A stretch of 64,000 nt of DNA. Source: VAZQ01 sp963841105 (GTDB lineage Bacteria; Pseudomonadota; Alphaproteobacteria; Rhizobiales; Xanthobacteraceae). Shown here in pieces: positions 44,520 to 53,653 of this stretch (the stretch's first letter is position 1; each line of letters opens with the position of its first letter). The translations under genes were made by a program, and so were the position numbers. Under the pieces are notes generated by a model, which worked only from the letters and a program-made list of their open reading frames with translations, searched no databases and was not told the origin of the DNA. The stretch is taken from positions 310,001-374,000 of the forward strand of contig CAWJCB010000001.1 in the NCBI GenBank assembly GCA_963841105.1. The letters are read 5' to 3'.

Positions 44520-45986
44520 CTACTTCGTGTCGAGGTCGGCCCCGGTCTGAAGCGGCTTTTCGTCCATCAGGGCGATGGCAACCAACGCGATGGCGAAGCT
44601 CGCCGCGGCGGCAAAGAAGACGTGGCTGAAGCCCTGCGGCGCGTTTCCTGCTCCACCGAGCGCACCGCGCAGCAATTCTGTGGCCGGGGTTCCGGACAGA
44701 ACAATGGCGCCGAACGCTGCGATCAGCATGGTGGCAAACAGGTTCCTGCTGAAATTCATGGTCCCGATTGAGATGCCGAACTGGTGACGGCCCACGACGT
44801 TCTGGATGGCCACGGCGGTCAGGGAGGGCACCGGACCAAACCCTGCGCCAATGAGGATCAGCAGCACCTCGAACATCAGCGGCGTGATTGCGTCGGCGAA
44901 CAGACCGAGCGCCGCGACCGCCGCGATCGAGAGTGCGAGCATGGTCATGGGCAGCACCTTGTAGCGACGCACGCGGCCGAGAACCTGCCCGGCGAGGCCA
45001 GCACTGCCGTTCATCGCCACGAGGAACACCATGAGGCTCAGTCCCGCCTGCGTGGGGGAAAGCCCCATCACGCTCTGAAGGTAGATCGGCAGCATCACGT
45101 TGAGCCCGATCATGGCGCCCCAGCCGCAGGCATTGGCGATGATCGCGCAGCGCACAATCGGGTTCTTGAGGATGGCAAGCGGAATAAGCGGCTCGGGCGC
45201 GGTTAGCAGCCGCAGCACAAACAGCAATCCCATGATCAGCGCAATTGCAAAGAGGGATACAACTGGCAGCGACATCCAGGGATAGCGCTCACCTCCCATG
45301 TTCAAGGCCAGCATGAACGACACGCTGGCAATCACAACCAGGGCAGCCCCGATGAAGTCGAGTCGATGCGGGCGCTCGTAGCGTGGGAGCCGGCGAAGCA
45401 GCGTGCTGACGACCGCGAGTGCGGCCAGTCCCATCGGAATGTTGATCCAGAAGATGATCGACCAGTGCAGATGGTCGGCGATGAAGCCGCCGAGGAGCGG
45501 GCCCAGACCGCCGGCAGTCGTGTAGGTCGCCGCGAAATATCCGTAGTAGCGGCCGCGTTCCTTCGGGGCGACCAGATCGCCGAGCACTACCATGCCCATG
45601 GAGGAAAGCCCGCCGCCGCCGAGCCCATGCAGCGCGCGGCCGAATATGAGCACAAGCATATTGGGCGCCAGCGCACACACCAGCGACCCCGCTATGTAGA
45701 TCAGTAGCGCAATGCGCAGCGTGAAGCGGCGTCCATGGATGTCGGCAATCTTACCGTAGAGCGGGATGACGGCTGTCGATGCGAGGAGATAGGCGGTGAT
45801 CAGCCAAGGCAGATTGCGTACGTCGTTGAAGTCCCGGCCGATGATCGGCAGCGCATTGGCGAGAATGGTCTGGTCGAGCGACCCCATGAAGGTGGGCAAA
45901 AGAATGCCGGCGACGATCAGCATCGCCTCGTGATGGGTGAGCAACTCCATGGGTGCGGAGTTTTGTCGCGCCGAATGGTTACTCAC
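44520..45986 (-). CDS. MFS transporter, DHA2 (14-TMS drug:H+ antiporter) family
   Basis: The product has 488 residues and about 14 hydrophobic spans. Motif C-like and family segments: MGSLDQTILANALPIIGRDF in TM1, PLYGKIADIHGRRF (motif A), GRALHGLGGGGLSSMGMVVLGDLV and GPLLGGFIADHLHWSIIFWINIPMG. The family exports drugs and other amphiphiles. The gene stands alone on the minus strand, next to VapBC. Confidence 0.9.
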   Translation of the reverse strand: MSNHSARQNSAPMELLTHHEAMLIVAGILLPTFMGSLDQTILANALPIIGRDFNDVRNLPWLITAYLLASTAVIPLYGKIADIHGRRFTLRIALLIYIAGSLVCALAPNMLVLIFGRALHGLGGGGLSSMGMVVLGDLVAPKERGRYYGYFAATYTTAGGLGPLLGGFIADHLHWSIIFWINIPMGLAALAVVSTLLRRLPRYERPHRLDFIGAALVVIASVSFMLALNMGGERYPWMSLPVVSLFAIALIMGLLFVLRLLTAPEPLIPLAILKNPIVRCAIIANACGWGAMIGLNVMLPIYLQSVMGLSPTQAGLSLMVFLVAMNGSAGLAGQVLGRVRRYKVLPMTMLALSIAAVAALGLFADAITPLMFEVLLILIGAGFGPVPSLTAVAIQNVVGRHQFGISIGTMNFSRNLFATMLIAAFGAIVLSGTPATELLRGALGGAGNAPQGFSHVFFAAAASFAIALVAIALMDEKPLQTGADLDTK

Positions 45987-46002
45987 ATGCCGACGAGCTG
46001 CT

Positions 46003-46440
46003 TCAATGTCCCGATGCGCCCGGTATCCGCCATTTCAATCCCGGGAACCGCGCGAAATCGCGATCCAGCGTTATCCATTCGCACCCCGCCTCAATGGCGA
46101 GAGCCGCAAACCAGGCATCAGTGGAACGTCTTCCCCGAGTATCCGTGTCAATGCAGAGTCGCTTGAAGATACCCCAGTGCCGCTCGCCGGGCTCAATGAT
46201 TTGGCAGTGAGGCTGGCCGAGGAGATTTTCGCAAAATTCAAATGCCTCCGCGATCTTACTGGGCATTCTGTAGGCGCTCGGATTGGTGCTGATGCGAACC
46301 ACGGCGCTCAAGACCAGGGGCGAAATGCCGAAACGGGTATCGCTGGTTACGAGGGCAGTGAGCCAGGGGCGGCAGACCGCATGCTGTGGGACATCCTGCC
46401 GAAAGGCGTAAATGAGGACGTTAACGTCCGGCAAGATCAT
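46003..46440 (-). CDS. vapC: VapC-family PIN-domain toxin
   Basis: This 145-residue PIN ribonuclease carries Asp5 in LPDVNVLIYAFRQD, then HWGIFKRL, Asp in DTRGRRSTDAWFAALA, and the closing CEWITLDRDFARFPGLKW with the last acidic residues. It matches the TIGR00028-type VapC group found in mycobacteria and rhizobia. It overlaps the antitoxin gene by four bases (ATGA). It presumably cleaves tRNA or rRNA when freed from VapB. Confidence 0.87.
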   Translation of the reverse strand: MILPDVNVLIYAFRQDVPQHAVCRPWLTALVTSDTRFGISPLVLSAVVRISTNPSAYRMPSKIAEAFEFCENLLGQPHCQIIEPGERHWGIFKRLCIDTDTRGRRSTDAWFAALAIEAGCEWITLDRDFARFPGLKWRIPGASGH

Positions 46441-46712
46441 TTAAGGTGTTTCATACGCGCGACATATTCGAGATCATCGATCTCCTGCAGTGCCGAAAGG
46501 GAGGTGAGGTCGACTCCAGGCATTGGCCCCCCCATGGCCTTGCTGACGGGTGGCAAGACCCGCTTCGTTTTACCGGACTTGCTGTTTTGCCCCACCACGA
46601 GCCTTAACCCGTCCTCAATGAGCGAAGTAAGCGTGCGGCCTTCCGCGACCGCCTTGCGCTTGGCACGTGCAAGCAGGTCTTTGGGAAGTCGCACTGTCGT
46701 CCGCTCCATCAT
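46437..46712 (-). CDS. vapB: VapB-like antitoxin (ribbon-helix-helix type)
   Basis: The product has 91 residues. The N-terminal ERTTVRLPKDLLARAKRKAV is a ribbon-helix-helix DNA-binding segment; the middle is basic (SKSGKTKRV), and the acidic C-terminal ALQEIDDLEYVARMKHLK would bind the toxin. There are two ATGs in a row (46712, 46709). The promoter sits immediately upstream and includes a palindrome overlapping the start, consistent with autoregulation. Confidence 0.85.
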   Translation of the reverse strand: MMERTTVRLPKDLLARAKRKAVAEGRTLTSLIEDGLRLVVGQNSKSGKTKRVLPPVSKAMGGPMPGVDLTSLSALQEIDDLEYVARMKHLK

Positions 46713-46748
46713 ATGTCAAGACATACAAAAGTTTTGAATATATGTCAA
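46712..46748 (-). promoter_or_regulatory. putative vapBC promoter with overlapping operator palindrome
   Basis: On the minus strand TTGACA (46748-46743) is followed by a 17-base spacer and TATGTC (46725-46720). The latter is part of the inverted repeat TATGTC-AA-GACATA (46712-46725), and another TATGTC half-site lies at 46741-46746. Transcription would start at or next to the ATG, so the message may be leaderless. VapB binding to the palindrome would block the -10 element. The rest of the gap to 47003 shows no gene. Confidence 0.55.
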
Positions 46749-47002
46749 AGAACCGGACGGCCGCCCCCGAAGCATGTGAGCGGCCAGTCGTGGCTGCGGG
46801 TTGGAAAGGCGCCAGTGTTGCAATGCGCCAAAATTCGTGCGGCGAAGCGATTCTGACATTTCGTTGCTTTGTACCGGGGCCGATGCGAAATAACGTGAGC
46901 GTTTGAACTGTCGGCATTGCCGGGAGCGCCATCCAACTATATGTCTTGCAGTGCAGGATCGCCCGGCCGGCGTCGGAGGCACAAGGGTTGGAGACCCGCG
47001 CG

Positions 47003-50000
47003 ATGGCGCTGAACCGTGTCACCCTCGACGACAAATACGACCTCGCGAAGAGCCGGATTTTCGTTACCGGTTTCCAGGCGCTGGTGCGGCTGTGCCTGAT
47101 GCAAAAGGAGCGCGATCGCCGCGCCGGCCTCAATACGGCGGGGTACGTCACCGGCTATCGCGGCTCGCCCCTTGGCACGCTTGACCAGCAGTTCATCCGC
47201 GCGAGGCGGCACCTCGATCGGTACGACGTGCTCTTTCAGGGCGGCCTCAACGAGGACATTGCAGCGACCGCGCTGTGGGGCTCGCAGCAGGCCGAACTGC
47301 GCGGCGAAGGCAAGTTCGACGGCGTGTTCGGCCTCTGGTACGGCAAAGGTCCCGGCGTCGATCGCACCGGCGATGTGTTCCGGCACGCCAATTTCGCTGG
47401 CGCGTCGCGGTACGGTGGCGTGCTTGCCCTGATGGGCGATGATCACACCGCGGAATCCTCGACCACTGCGCACCAGTCCGAATATCATTTCATCGATGTG
47501 ATGATCCCGATCCTGAACCCTGCCGGCGTTCAGGAGATACTCGACTACGGCCTTTATGGCTGGGCGATGTCGCGTTTCTGCGGCACCTGGGTCGCGCTCA
47601 AGTCGATGCACGAGACCGTGGAATCGACGGCTGTGATCGACGGCAGCCTCGAGCGCGTCAATATCACCATTCCGCGGGACTTCGCGATGCCAGACGGCGG
47701 GCTCAACATCCGCTTGCGCGACACAATTCTCGGCCAGGAAGCGCGGCTGCATGACTACAAGCGCGACGCCATGCTCGCGTTCGTACGCGCGAACAAGCTC
47801 AACACGTACATCACTTCAGGCGGCCGCAAGCCCAGGATTGGCATCATCACCGTCGGCAAGAGCTATCTCGACGTGCGCCAGGCGCTCGACGAGCTCGGCA
47901 TCGACGAGGTCAAATGCAACGATCTCGGCATCCGGCTCTACAAGATCGGCTGCCCGTGGCCCATCGGCCGCGACGATCTCAAGAGCTTCGCCGAAGGGCT
48001 CGAGCTCATCATCGTGATCGAGGAGAAGCGCTCGTTGCTCGAAGTGCAGGTGCGCGAGGAGCTCTACGGCACTGCCAACCAGCCCGTATGCATCGGCAAG
48101 AAAGACGAGGCCGGCAACTGGCTCTTTCCCGTCAAGGGCGCTCTTGACCCCAACGAAGTCGCGATTTGCATTGGCGACCGTATCCTCCAGCGCGTCGGAC
48201 CCAATGAGGAGATTGCGCGACGCGTGGCGGGGCTGAAGGAGGCGCAGCGCATTCTCGCCGAGACCACGGACATTGCGGTGCGCACCCCGTATTTCTGCTC
48301 GGGCTGCCCGCACAACTCGTCCACCGTCGTGCCCGATGGCATGCGCGCTTACGCCGGCATCGGCTGTCATTATATGGCTCAGTGGATGGACCGCTCGACG
48401 TTGGGCTACACCCAAATGGGCGGCGAGGGGGCCAACTGGATCGGTGAGGCGCCATTCAGCAAACGTGCACACGTTTTTCAGAATCTCGGCGATGGCACCT
48501 ATAACCATTCCGGGTACATGGCGATCCGCGGCGCGATCGCCGCCGGCGTCAACATCACCTACAAGATCCTGTTCAATGACGCCGTCGCCATGACCGGCGG
48601 ACAGGCCAACGATGGCGGGCTCACCGTTCCTCAGATCGCGCGACAAGTGGCCGCTGAGGGCGCAAAGCGCATCGTCGTCGTCACGGACGAGCCCTGGAAA
48701 TACTCAAAGCGCGAGGACTGGCCGCGCGGGCTCACTATCCATCACCGGGATGATTTGATTCCCGTGCAAGAGGAGCTCGCGCGCATTCCCGGCGTCACAG
48801 TGCTGATCTATGACCAGACCTGCGCGGCCGAGAAGCGCCGGCGCCGCAAGCGCGGGACATTCCCCGACCCCGACAAGCGCGTGATCATCAACGAGCTCGT
48901 ATGCGAGGGTTGCGGCGATTGCGGCGTGAAGTCGAATTGCGTGTCGGTGCAGCCTCTGGAGACGGAATGGGGCCGCAAGCGCACCATCGATCAGTCCAGC
49001 TGCAACAAGGATTTTTCCTGTGTGAAGGGCTTCTGCCCGTCCTTCGTGACCGTCACTGGCGCCAAGCTGAAACAAGGAACGGCGGGGGCGCTCACCTCTC
49101 CCCAGCCGAAGTCGGATGTATCCGACTTCGGCCACCTGAAAGTGCCGAACTCGGGTAAACCCGAGTTCGGTCGGGGAGAGGTCGGCTCGCCACGCGAGCC
49201 GGGTGAGGGGAAACCTTCGCACGCTCAGTCCAAGCAAGGCGCCCCTCTCCCCGCAGGCGGGGAGAGGGAGATCACCGGCAATGGCGACCTCCCCGAGCCT
49301 GATCTTCCGCCGATCAAGCAGACCTTCGACGTCATCGTCACCGGCGTCGGCGGTACCGGCATTGTCACCATCGGCGGCATTCTCGGCATGGCCGCCCACC
49401 TGGAAGGCAAAGGCGTCGGTGTCCTGGACATGGCGGGGCTCGCGCAAAAGGGCGGCGCCGTCCACAGCCACATGCGCATTGCGGAACGGCCGGAAGATAT
49501 TCACGCCATCCGCATCGCCGCGGGAGCGGCCGACCTGGTGCTTGGCGGCGATATCGTGGTAGCCGGCAACAAGAAGGTGCTTGCCGCGGTCAAGCACGGA
49601 TCGACCGTGATGGTCATTAATATGGCCGAGTTTCTGCCCGGCGATTTCACGCGCAATCCCGATTTTTCATTGCCCACCGAGCGGCTCAAGCGCGCCATCA
49701 TCGCCGATGCCGGACGCGAGAAGACGCATTTCATCGATGCGACTCGCGCGGCGCTCGCTCTGTTCGGCAACACGGTGGCGGCGAACATATTCCTCGTCGG
49801 CTACGCTTATCAGCTCGGCGCCATCCCGCTCTCGGCGGCATCCATTGACGAGGCAATCGCGCTCAACGGCGAGGCCGTCGAGATGAACAAGGCGGCGTTC
49901 CGGTGGGGCCGCCGCGCTGCGATCGATCGCGAGGCGCTTGCCGCAGTGATCGAGCCCGCGCCCGCGCAGCTGAGCGATGCGCGCAAGCTCTCGCAATCCT

Positions 50001-50662
50001 TCGCGGAGGTTGTTGCCCGCCGCGTCGAATTTCTGACGGCCTATCAGGATGCCCGCTACGCGGCGCGGTATCGGGGGTGGGTTGACCGGACGCAGGCGGT
50101 CGAAGCGGAGCGCGTGCCGGGGAGAAGCGGGCTGGCAGAGGCGGTTGCACGCTATCTCTTCAAGCTGATGGCCTACAAGGACGAATACGAGGTGGCGCGA
50201 CTCTATTCGGACGGATCGTTCATGAAGCAGGTGCACAGCGAACTCGGGGGCGAGCGTCTGCGCTTCCACGTGCATCTGGCACCTCCCCTGCTTGCACCGG
50301 TGAACAAGGCAACGGGCGAGCCGAAAAAGCTCACCTTCGGACCATGGATTTTTCCGCTGTTCAAGGTCTTGGCGAAGTTCAAAGGGCTGCGCGGCACGCC
50401 GTTCGACCCATTCGGCTACTCGTGCGAGCGTAAGACAGAGCGGGCGCTGATCGCGGATTATGAGGCGATGTTGACGGAAGTGCTGCCGAAGCTTGCGGTA
50501 AGCAACCACCACATCGCGGTGGGACTCGCCGCCATTCCGGAGAAGATCCGCGGTTTTGGCCACGTCAAGATGCGCCACCTCAAGGCCGCCAAGGCGGACG
50601 AAGCCGCGTTGTTTGAGCAATTCCGCGCCGGGCCGCGCCCTCTGCTGCGCGCCGCCGAATAG
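47003..50662 (+). CDS. indolepyruvate ferredoxin oxidoreductase, fused alpha/gamma type, with in-frame repeat insertion
   Basis: From ATG 47003 (an earlier start at 46946 adds unlike residues) the product has 1219 residues. Order: pyruvate-oxidoreductase-type N-terminal domain (TGYRGSPLGTLDQQ), TPP-binding domain (YFCSGCPHNSS, GIGCHYMAQWM, FNDAVAMTGGQ), Cys-rich Fe-S region (CEGCGDCGVKSNC, CNKDFSCVKGFCPSF), then the gamma domain (VTGVGGTGIVTIGGILGMAAHLEGKG). It oxidises aryl-pyruvates to aryl-acetyl-CoA with ferredoxin. About 60 residues at 697-757, between the Fe-S and gamma domains, are encoded by a palindromic repeat. Confidence 0.9.
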   Translation: MALNRVTLDDKYDLAKSRIFVTGFQALVRLCLMQKERDRRAGLNTAGYVTGYRGSPLGTLDQQFIRARRHLDRYDVLFQGGLNEDIAATALWGSQQAELRGEGKFDGVFGLWYGKGPGVDRTGDVFRHANFAGASRYGGVLALMGDDHTAESSTTAHQSEYHFIDVMIPILNPAGVQEILDYGLYGWAMSRFCGTWVALKSMHETVESTAVIDGSLERVNITIPRDFAMPDGGLNIRLRDTILGQEARLHDYKRDAMLAFVRANKLNTYITSGGRKPRIGIITVGKSYLDVRQALDELGIDEVKCNDLGIRLYKIGCPWPIGRDDLKSFAEGLELIIVIEEKRSLLEVQVREELYGTANQPVCIGKKDEAGNWLFPVKGALDPNEVAICIGDRILQRVGPNEEIARRVAGLKEAQRILAETTDIAVRTPYFCSGCPHNSSTVVPDGMRAYAGIGCHYMAQWMDRSTLGYTQMGGEGANWIGEAPFSKRAHVFQNLGDGTYNHSGYMAIRGAIAAGVNITYKILFNDAVAMTGGQANDGGLTVPQIARQVAAEGAKRIVVVTDEPWKYSKREDWPRGLTIHHRDDLIPVQEELARIPGVTVLIYDQTCAAEKRRRRKRGTFPDPDKRVIINELVCEGCGDCGVKSNCVSVQPLETEWGRKRTIDQSSCNKDFSCVKGFCPSFVTVTGAKLKQGTAGALTSPQPKSDVSDFGHLKVPNSGKPEFGRGEVGSPREPGEGKPSHAQSKQGAPLPAGGEREITGNGDLPEPDLPPIKQTFDVIVTGVGGTGIVTIGGILGMAAHLEGKGVGVLDMAGLAQKGGAVHSHMRIAERPEDIHAIRIAAGAADLVLGGDIVVAGNKKVLAAVKHGSTVMVINMAEFLPGDFTRNPDFSLPTERLKRAIIADAGREKTHFIDATRAALALFGNTVAANIFLVGYAYQLGAIPLSAASIDEAIALNGEAVEMNKAAFRWGRRAAIDREALAAVIEPAPAQLSDARKLSQSFAEVVARRVEFLTAYQDARYAARYRGWVDRTQAVEAERVPGRSGLAEAVARYLFKLMAYKDEYEVARLYSDGSFMKQVHSELGGERLRFHVHLAPPLLAPVNKATGEPKKLTFGPWIFPLFKVLAKFKGLRGTPFDPFGYSCERKTERALIADYEAMLTEVLPKLAVSNHHIAVGLAAIPEKIRGFGHVKMRHLKAAKADEAALFEQFRAGPRPLLRAAE
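49092..49270. repeat. palindromic repeat element inserted in-frame in the oxidoreductase gene
   Basis: This member of the 'cctctcccc/ggggagagg' family carries nested hairpins: a perfect 13-bp stem at 49105-49132, a perfect 12-bp stem at 49145-49170, a ggctcgc/gcgagcc stem near 49190, and cctctccccgcaggcggggagagg at the end. It keeps the frame open and encodes a Pro/Gly/Ser/Glu-rich linker (TSPQPKSDVSDFGHLKVPN and following). Confidence 0.85.
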
Positions 50663-50715
50663 TCCCGCCCCGGAGCGCCACGGCTATTTTGTCGGGGGCT
50701 TTAGTAAACAGCGCA

Positions 50716-52341
50716 ATGCCGAAGAACCTGGAAAAAACTTACGACGGCATCATCATCGGCGCCGGCCACCATGGCCTTGTGCTCGGGTCGTATCTGGCCA
50801 AGGCAGGGCTCGATATTCTCTTGCTGGAGCGACGGCTCGACTATGGCGGCGGACTTTGCACCAGGGAGGTCACCAAACCCGGCTTCTATCACAACCTGCA
50901 TTCCATAAATCACTTCCACATCAGTGCAACGCCTTGGTTCGGCGACCTCGAGCTCGCCGACAAGGTGACCTACATCACGCCGCGCTACGAGTTCGGCCAG
51001 GCGCACAGCGACGGAAGCGCGCTCGTATTCGGCCGGGAGGTCGAGGAGACGATCGCGAACGTCGCGCGCTTTTCGCAAAAGGATGCCGACACCTTCCGCG
51101 AATGGAACATGAAGGCGGAGGAGATCACCCGGCGGGTGCTGCTTCCGGAGCGCTATGCAGAGCCCCTCCCCCAGGCCGAGCGCGAACAGCTGCTCGCGCG
51201 CACGGCGATCGGCCGCGACTTCCTCGCGGTCGCGCGACGACAGCCCCTCGACGTCGTCGACGAGCTGTTCGAGAACGAGCACGTCAAGCTTCTGTTCCTG
51301 TTCAAGGTGTCACTGTTCGGGACCTGGCTCACCGACACCATGTCCAAATCGAGCCCGATGGGCTCGGTCATTCGCGCCTTCGATCTGGAGAGCGGGTATC
51401 AGCTCTGTCAGGGCGGTTCATTCAATCTCGCCCGTGGGCTGATGGAGACCTTCATTGCCGCGGGAGGCACCTACCAGCCGCAGGTCGATATCGAGCGGAT
51501 TGTGCTCGAAGGTGGCCGTGCGACGGGTGTTGCTTTGCGCGACGGGCGGACCGTGCGCGCCAAACAATTCGTGGCGAGCACGCTCGACGTGCATCAGACG
51601 TTCGAAAATCTCATCGGGCGCAGTCAGCTGCCTCGGGCTTTCTGCGACAAGCTTGATCGTTTTCAGTACACGGGCTGGACGCTGTTCGGGCTGCATCTTG
51701 CTCTCGAGGAAAGCCCGCGCTTTGCGGCGGAGAAATTCGATGCCAACATCAATCGCACGCTCAAATGGAGCGTTGGCGCCGAGACCATGGCGGACCTGTT
51801 CTCGGCATTCGAGGACGTGAAAGCCGGGCGCGTGCCGCGGATCACACAGTTCGGCTCCGGTCCCTTGAGCCTGCTCGATCCGACCCAGGCGCCGGCCGGC
51901 AAGCACACGACCTATGCCTGGCACGTCATGCCGCTCAATCCCGATCTCGGCGGACAGGATGAGGAGAGCTTCAAGGAGGAGCTCTCCGAGCGCATCCTCG
52001 ACACATGGGCGCGCTACTGTCCGAACATGACCAGGAAGAACGTGATCGGGAGATATGCCTATACCGCCAAGGAGTACACCCAGGAATTCCCGAACATGCG
52101 CCACGGCGACATCTTCATGGGCGCGTTCAATGCGGAGCAGGTGATGTACAATCACTTCGGCTATCGCACGCCGGTTCCGAACCTCTATCTCGCAGGGTCC
52201 TCCGGTCATCCCGGCGGAGCGATCTCGGGCGGCGCGGGCTATATCAGCGCCGCCATCATCGCGCGCGACCTCGACGCGCGGATGTGGTGGCGTCCGTGGG
52301 ACGCGGCGCAGGCGCTCGCAACCATGCCGGAGGCGGCATGA
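50716..52341 (+). CDS. FAD-dependent oxidoreductase (phytoene desaturase/CrtI-like)
   Basis: The product has 541 residues. N-terminal dinucleotide fold GIIIGAGHHGLVLGSYLAKAG and LLERRLDYGGGLCTREV; C-terminal FAD motif NLYLAGSSGHPGGAISGGAGYISA, as in COG1233 (phytoene dehydrogenase-related) proteins. No carotenoid genes are near, so carotenoid synthesis is unlikely; non-carotenoid members of this family oxidise diverse lipophilic or amine substrates. It follows the indolepyruvate oxidoreductase by 53 bases on the same strand. Confidence 0.82.
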   Translation: MPKNLEKTYDGIIIGAGHHGLVLGSYLAKAGLDILLLERRLDYGGGLCTREVTKPGFYHNLHSINHFHISATPWFGDLELADKVTYITPRYEFGQAHSDGSALVFGREVEETIANVARFSQKDADTFREWNMKAEEITRRVLLPERYAEPLPQAEREQLLARTAIGRDFLAVARRQPLDVVDELFENEHVKLLFLFKVSLFGTWLTDTMSKSSPMGSVIRAFDLESGYQLCQGGSFNLARGLMETFIAAGGTYQPQVDIERIVLEGGRATGVALRDGRTVRAKQFVASTLDVHQTFENLIGRSQLPRAFCDKLDRFQYTGWTLFGLHLALEESPRFAAEKFDANINRTLKWSVGAETMADLFSAFEDVKAGRVPRITQFGSGPLSLLDPTQAPAGKHTTYAWHVMPLNPDLGGQDEESFKEELSERILDTWARYCPNMTRKNVIGRYAYTAKEYTQEFPNMRHGDIFMGAFNAEQVMYNHFGYRTPVPNLYLAGSSGHPGGAISGGAGYISAAIIARDLDARMWWRPWDAAQALATMPEAA

Positions 52342-52342
52342 G

Positions 52343-53434
52343 TTACTTCGCCAGATAATTGCGATGCACCCAACTCGCCGGCGCGCTCGGCGAGGATGCC
52401 CGCGCGGTCTCGAACAGGAACGCCCTCTCCGCCTCGCGCGTCTGCAACCGAACGTTGGCATTGAGCGCCTTTTCGTTCGACTTGCCGCTCTCCGCCGCCG
52501 CAAGAAAGGCATGAACCGTCTCCGCCGAAGGCGGCGCAATGGCGGGCTCGTTCTTGTGACCGATCGCTTCGATCGCGCCGGCCGTCAGGAGCTTGCTCCA
52601 CATTTTTCGGAACAGACCGTTCGACGGATAGACATCGGCGCTGTTGATCGCGCCGTTGACGGCAAAGACAAATCCAACGATGTCCTGCTCAGTTTCACCC
52701 GCGCCTTTGAGAGCTTTGACATAGCTCCTCTGCGCATCCATGAGCTTCTCGTTCTCGAGCGCAAGCTGCAGGCTTGATGCCGATTGCGCCGATCGCACCT
52801 GGGCGCCCAGGCTGCCGGTAAGCTTGCTTTGCGTCGCGCGCACGCTGTCCCACACCTGCTGCTGTCGCACGCCGGTCTCGGCTGCCTCTCCGGACGCGCG
52901 TTGCCGCGATGGATCCATGCTCGATCCATCGCGCGGCGGCGCCGCCGGCATGGGCGCCTTCATCGCCAGCTTGAGCTCGCGCGACGGGACGGAAGCTGAC
53001 GCGACCGAGAAATTCCTGGCATCTTCGCGGCCACGCGTCGTCCAGCGGCCTTCCTCCACGCAGAACGAGGCAATCGGGACGGCGCCCGATTTCGGCGGCA
53101 GCAGCAGGCTGACCATCAAGGTGCGATCCTGCTTGCCGCCCTTGACGATGTCGCCGGATTGCACGAATACCTCGTCATTGCCGAGATTCTCGATTTCGAG
53201 CTGATTGACATCGCTGGTCTCGCGCACCGTCACCGCACCGCTCGCCATCGCCTCCTCCAGCGTCAGCGGCACCTTTCCGGGAGCCGATTTGCCGTGGATG
53301 AAATAGACCGCGAGGTTTTCGTGCACGAGCGGCCCGGAAATGCGGTTTGTCCCGGCCACCTGCGTGACACCGGGGCCCGCAAGCGACACCATCAGCAATG
53401 GCGAGACGAACGCAGCAAGCAACGAGCGGCGCAT
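52343..53434 (-). CDS. exported ARPP-1 domain protein
   Basis: I take ATG 53434, which gives a signal peptide (RRSLLAAFVSPLLMVSLAGPG). The ARPP-1-like domain follows: ISGPLVHENLAVYFIHG, LTLEEAMASGAVTVRET, VNQLEIENLGNDEVFVQSGD, GGKQDRTL, and SFCVEEGRWTTRG. The C-terminal half has Gln/Ser-rich helices and ends PASWVHRNYLAK. The domain's biochemical role is unknown; most members are cytoplasmic or unassigned, so an exported version is notable. It ends one base past the FAD oxidoreductase stop (convergent). Confidence 0.72.
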   Translation of the reverse strand: MRRSLLAAFVSPLLMVSLAGPGVTQVAGTNRISGPLVHENLAVYFIHGKSAPGKVPLTLEEAMASGAVTVRETSDVNQLEIENLGNDEVFVQSGDIVKGGKQDRTLMVSLLLPPKSGAVPIASFCVEEGRWTTRGREDARNFSVASASVPSRELKLAMKAPMPAAPPRDGSSMDPSRQRASGEAAETGVRQQQVWDSVRATQSKLTGSLGAQVRSAQSASSLQLALENEKLMDAQRSYVKALKGAGETEQDIVGFVFAVNGAINSADVYPSNGLFRKMWSKLLTAGAIEAIGHKNEPAIAPPSAETVHAFLAAAESGKSNEKALNANVRLQTREAERAFLFETARASSPSAPASWVHRNYLAK

Positions 53435-53653
53435 GAAGCCCTCCATGAGAGTAATGAATGAAGTCGAGGAGGACGCTTTCATGGCTCCGTGGCCGCTTCA
53501 TGGCTCCGTGGCCGCGGCTGGGAACCCCGGTGACCGAATTTCGGCGCAGCCGTGAAAACTCATGCATCATGACCAGGCTTGGTTGCGGGACGCCGTCGCT
53601 GCTCTTGCTGAGGAGAGTTCCCGTCTGTCGCGAGCGAACGATCCGGATGCGAA

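Noticed and set aside
46946..47002. An earlier start for the indolepyruvate oxidoreductase
   Set aside because: The extra residues are unlike the family; ATG 47003 gives the usual MALNRVTLDDKYDL start.
50689..50715. An earlier start for the FAD oxidoreductase
   Set aside because: The nine extra residues do not resemble the family, and ATG 50716 lies close to the dinucleotide-binding strand as expected.
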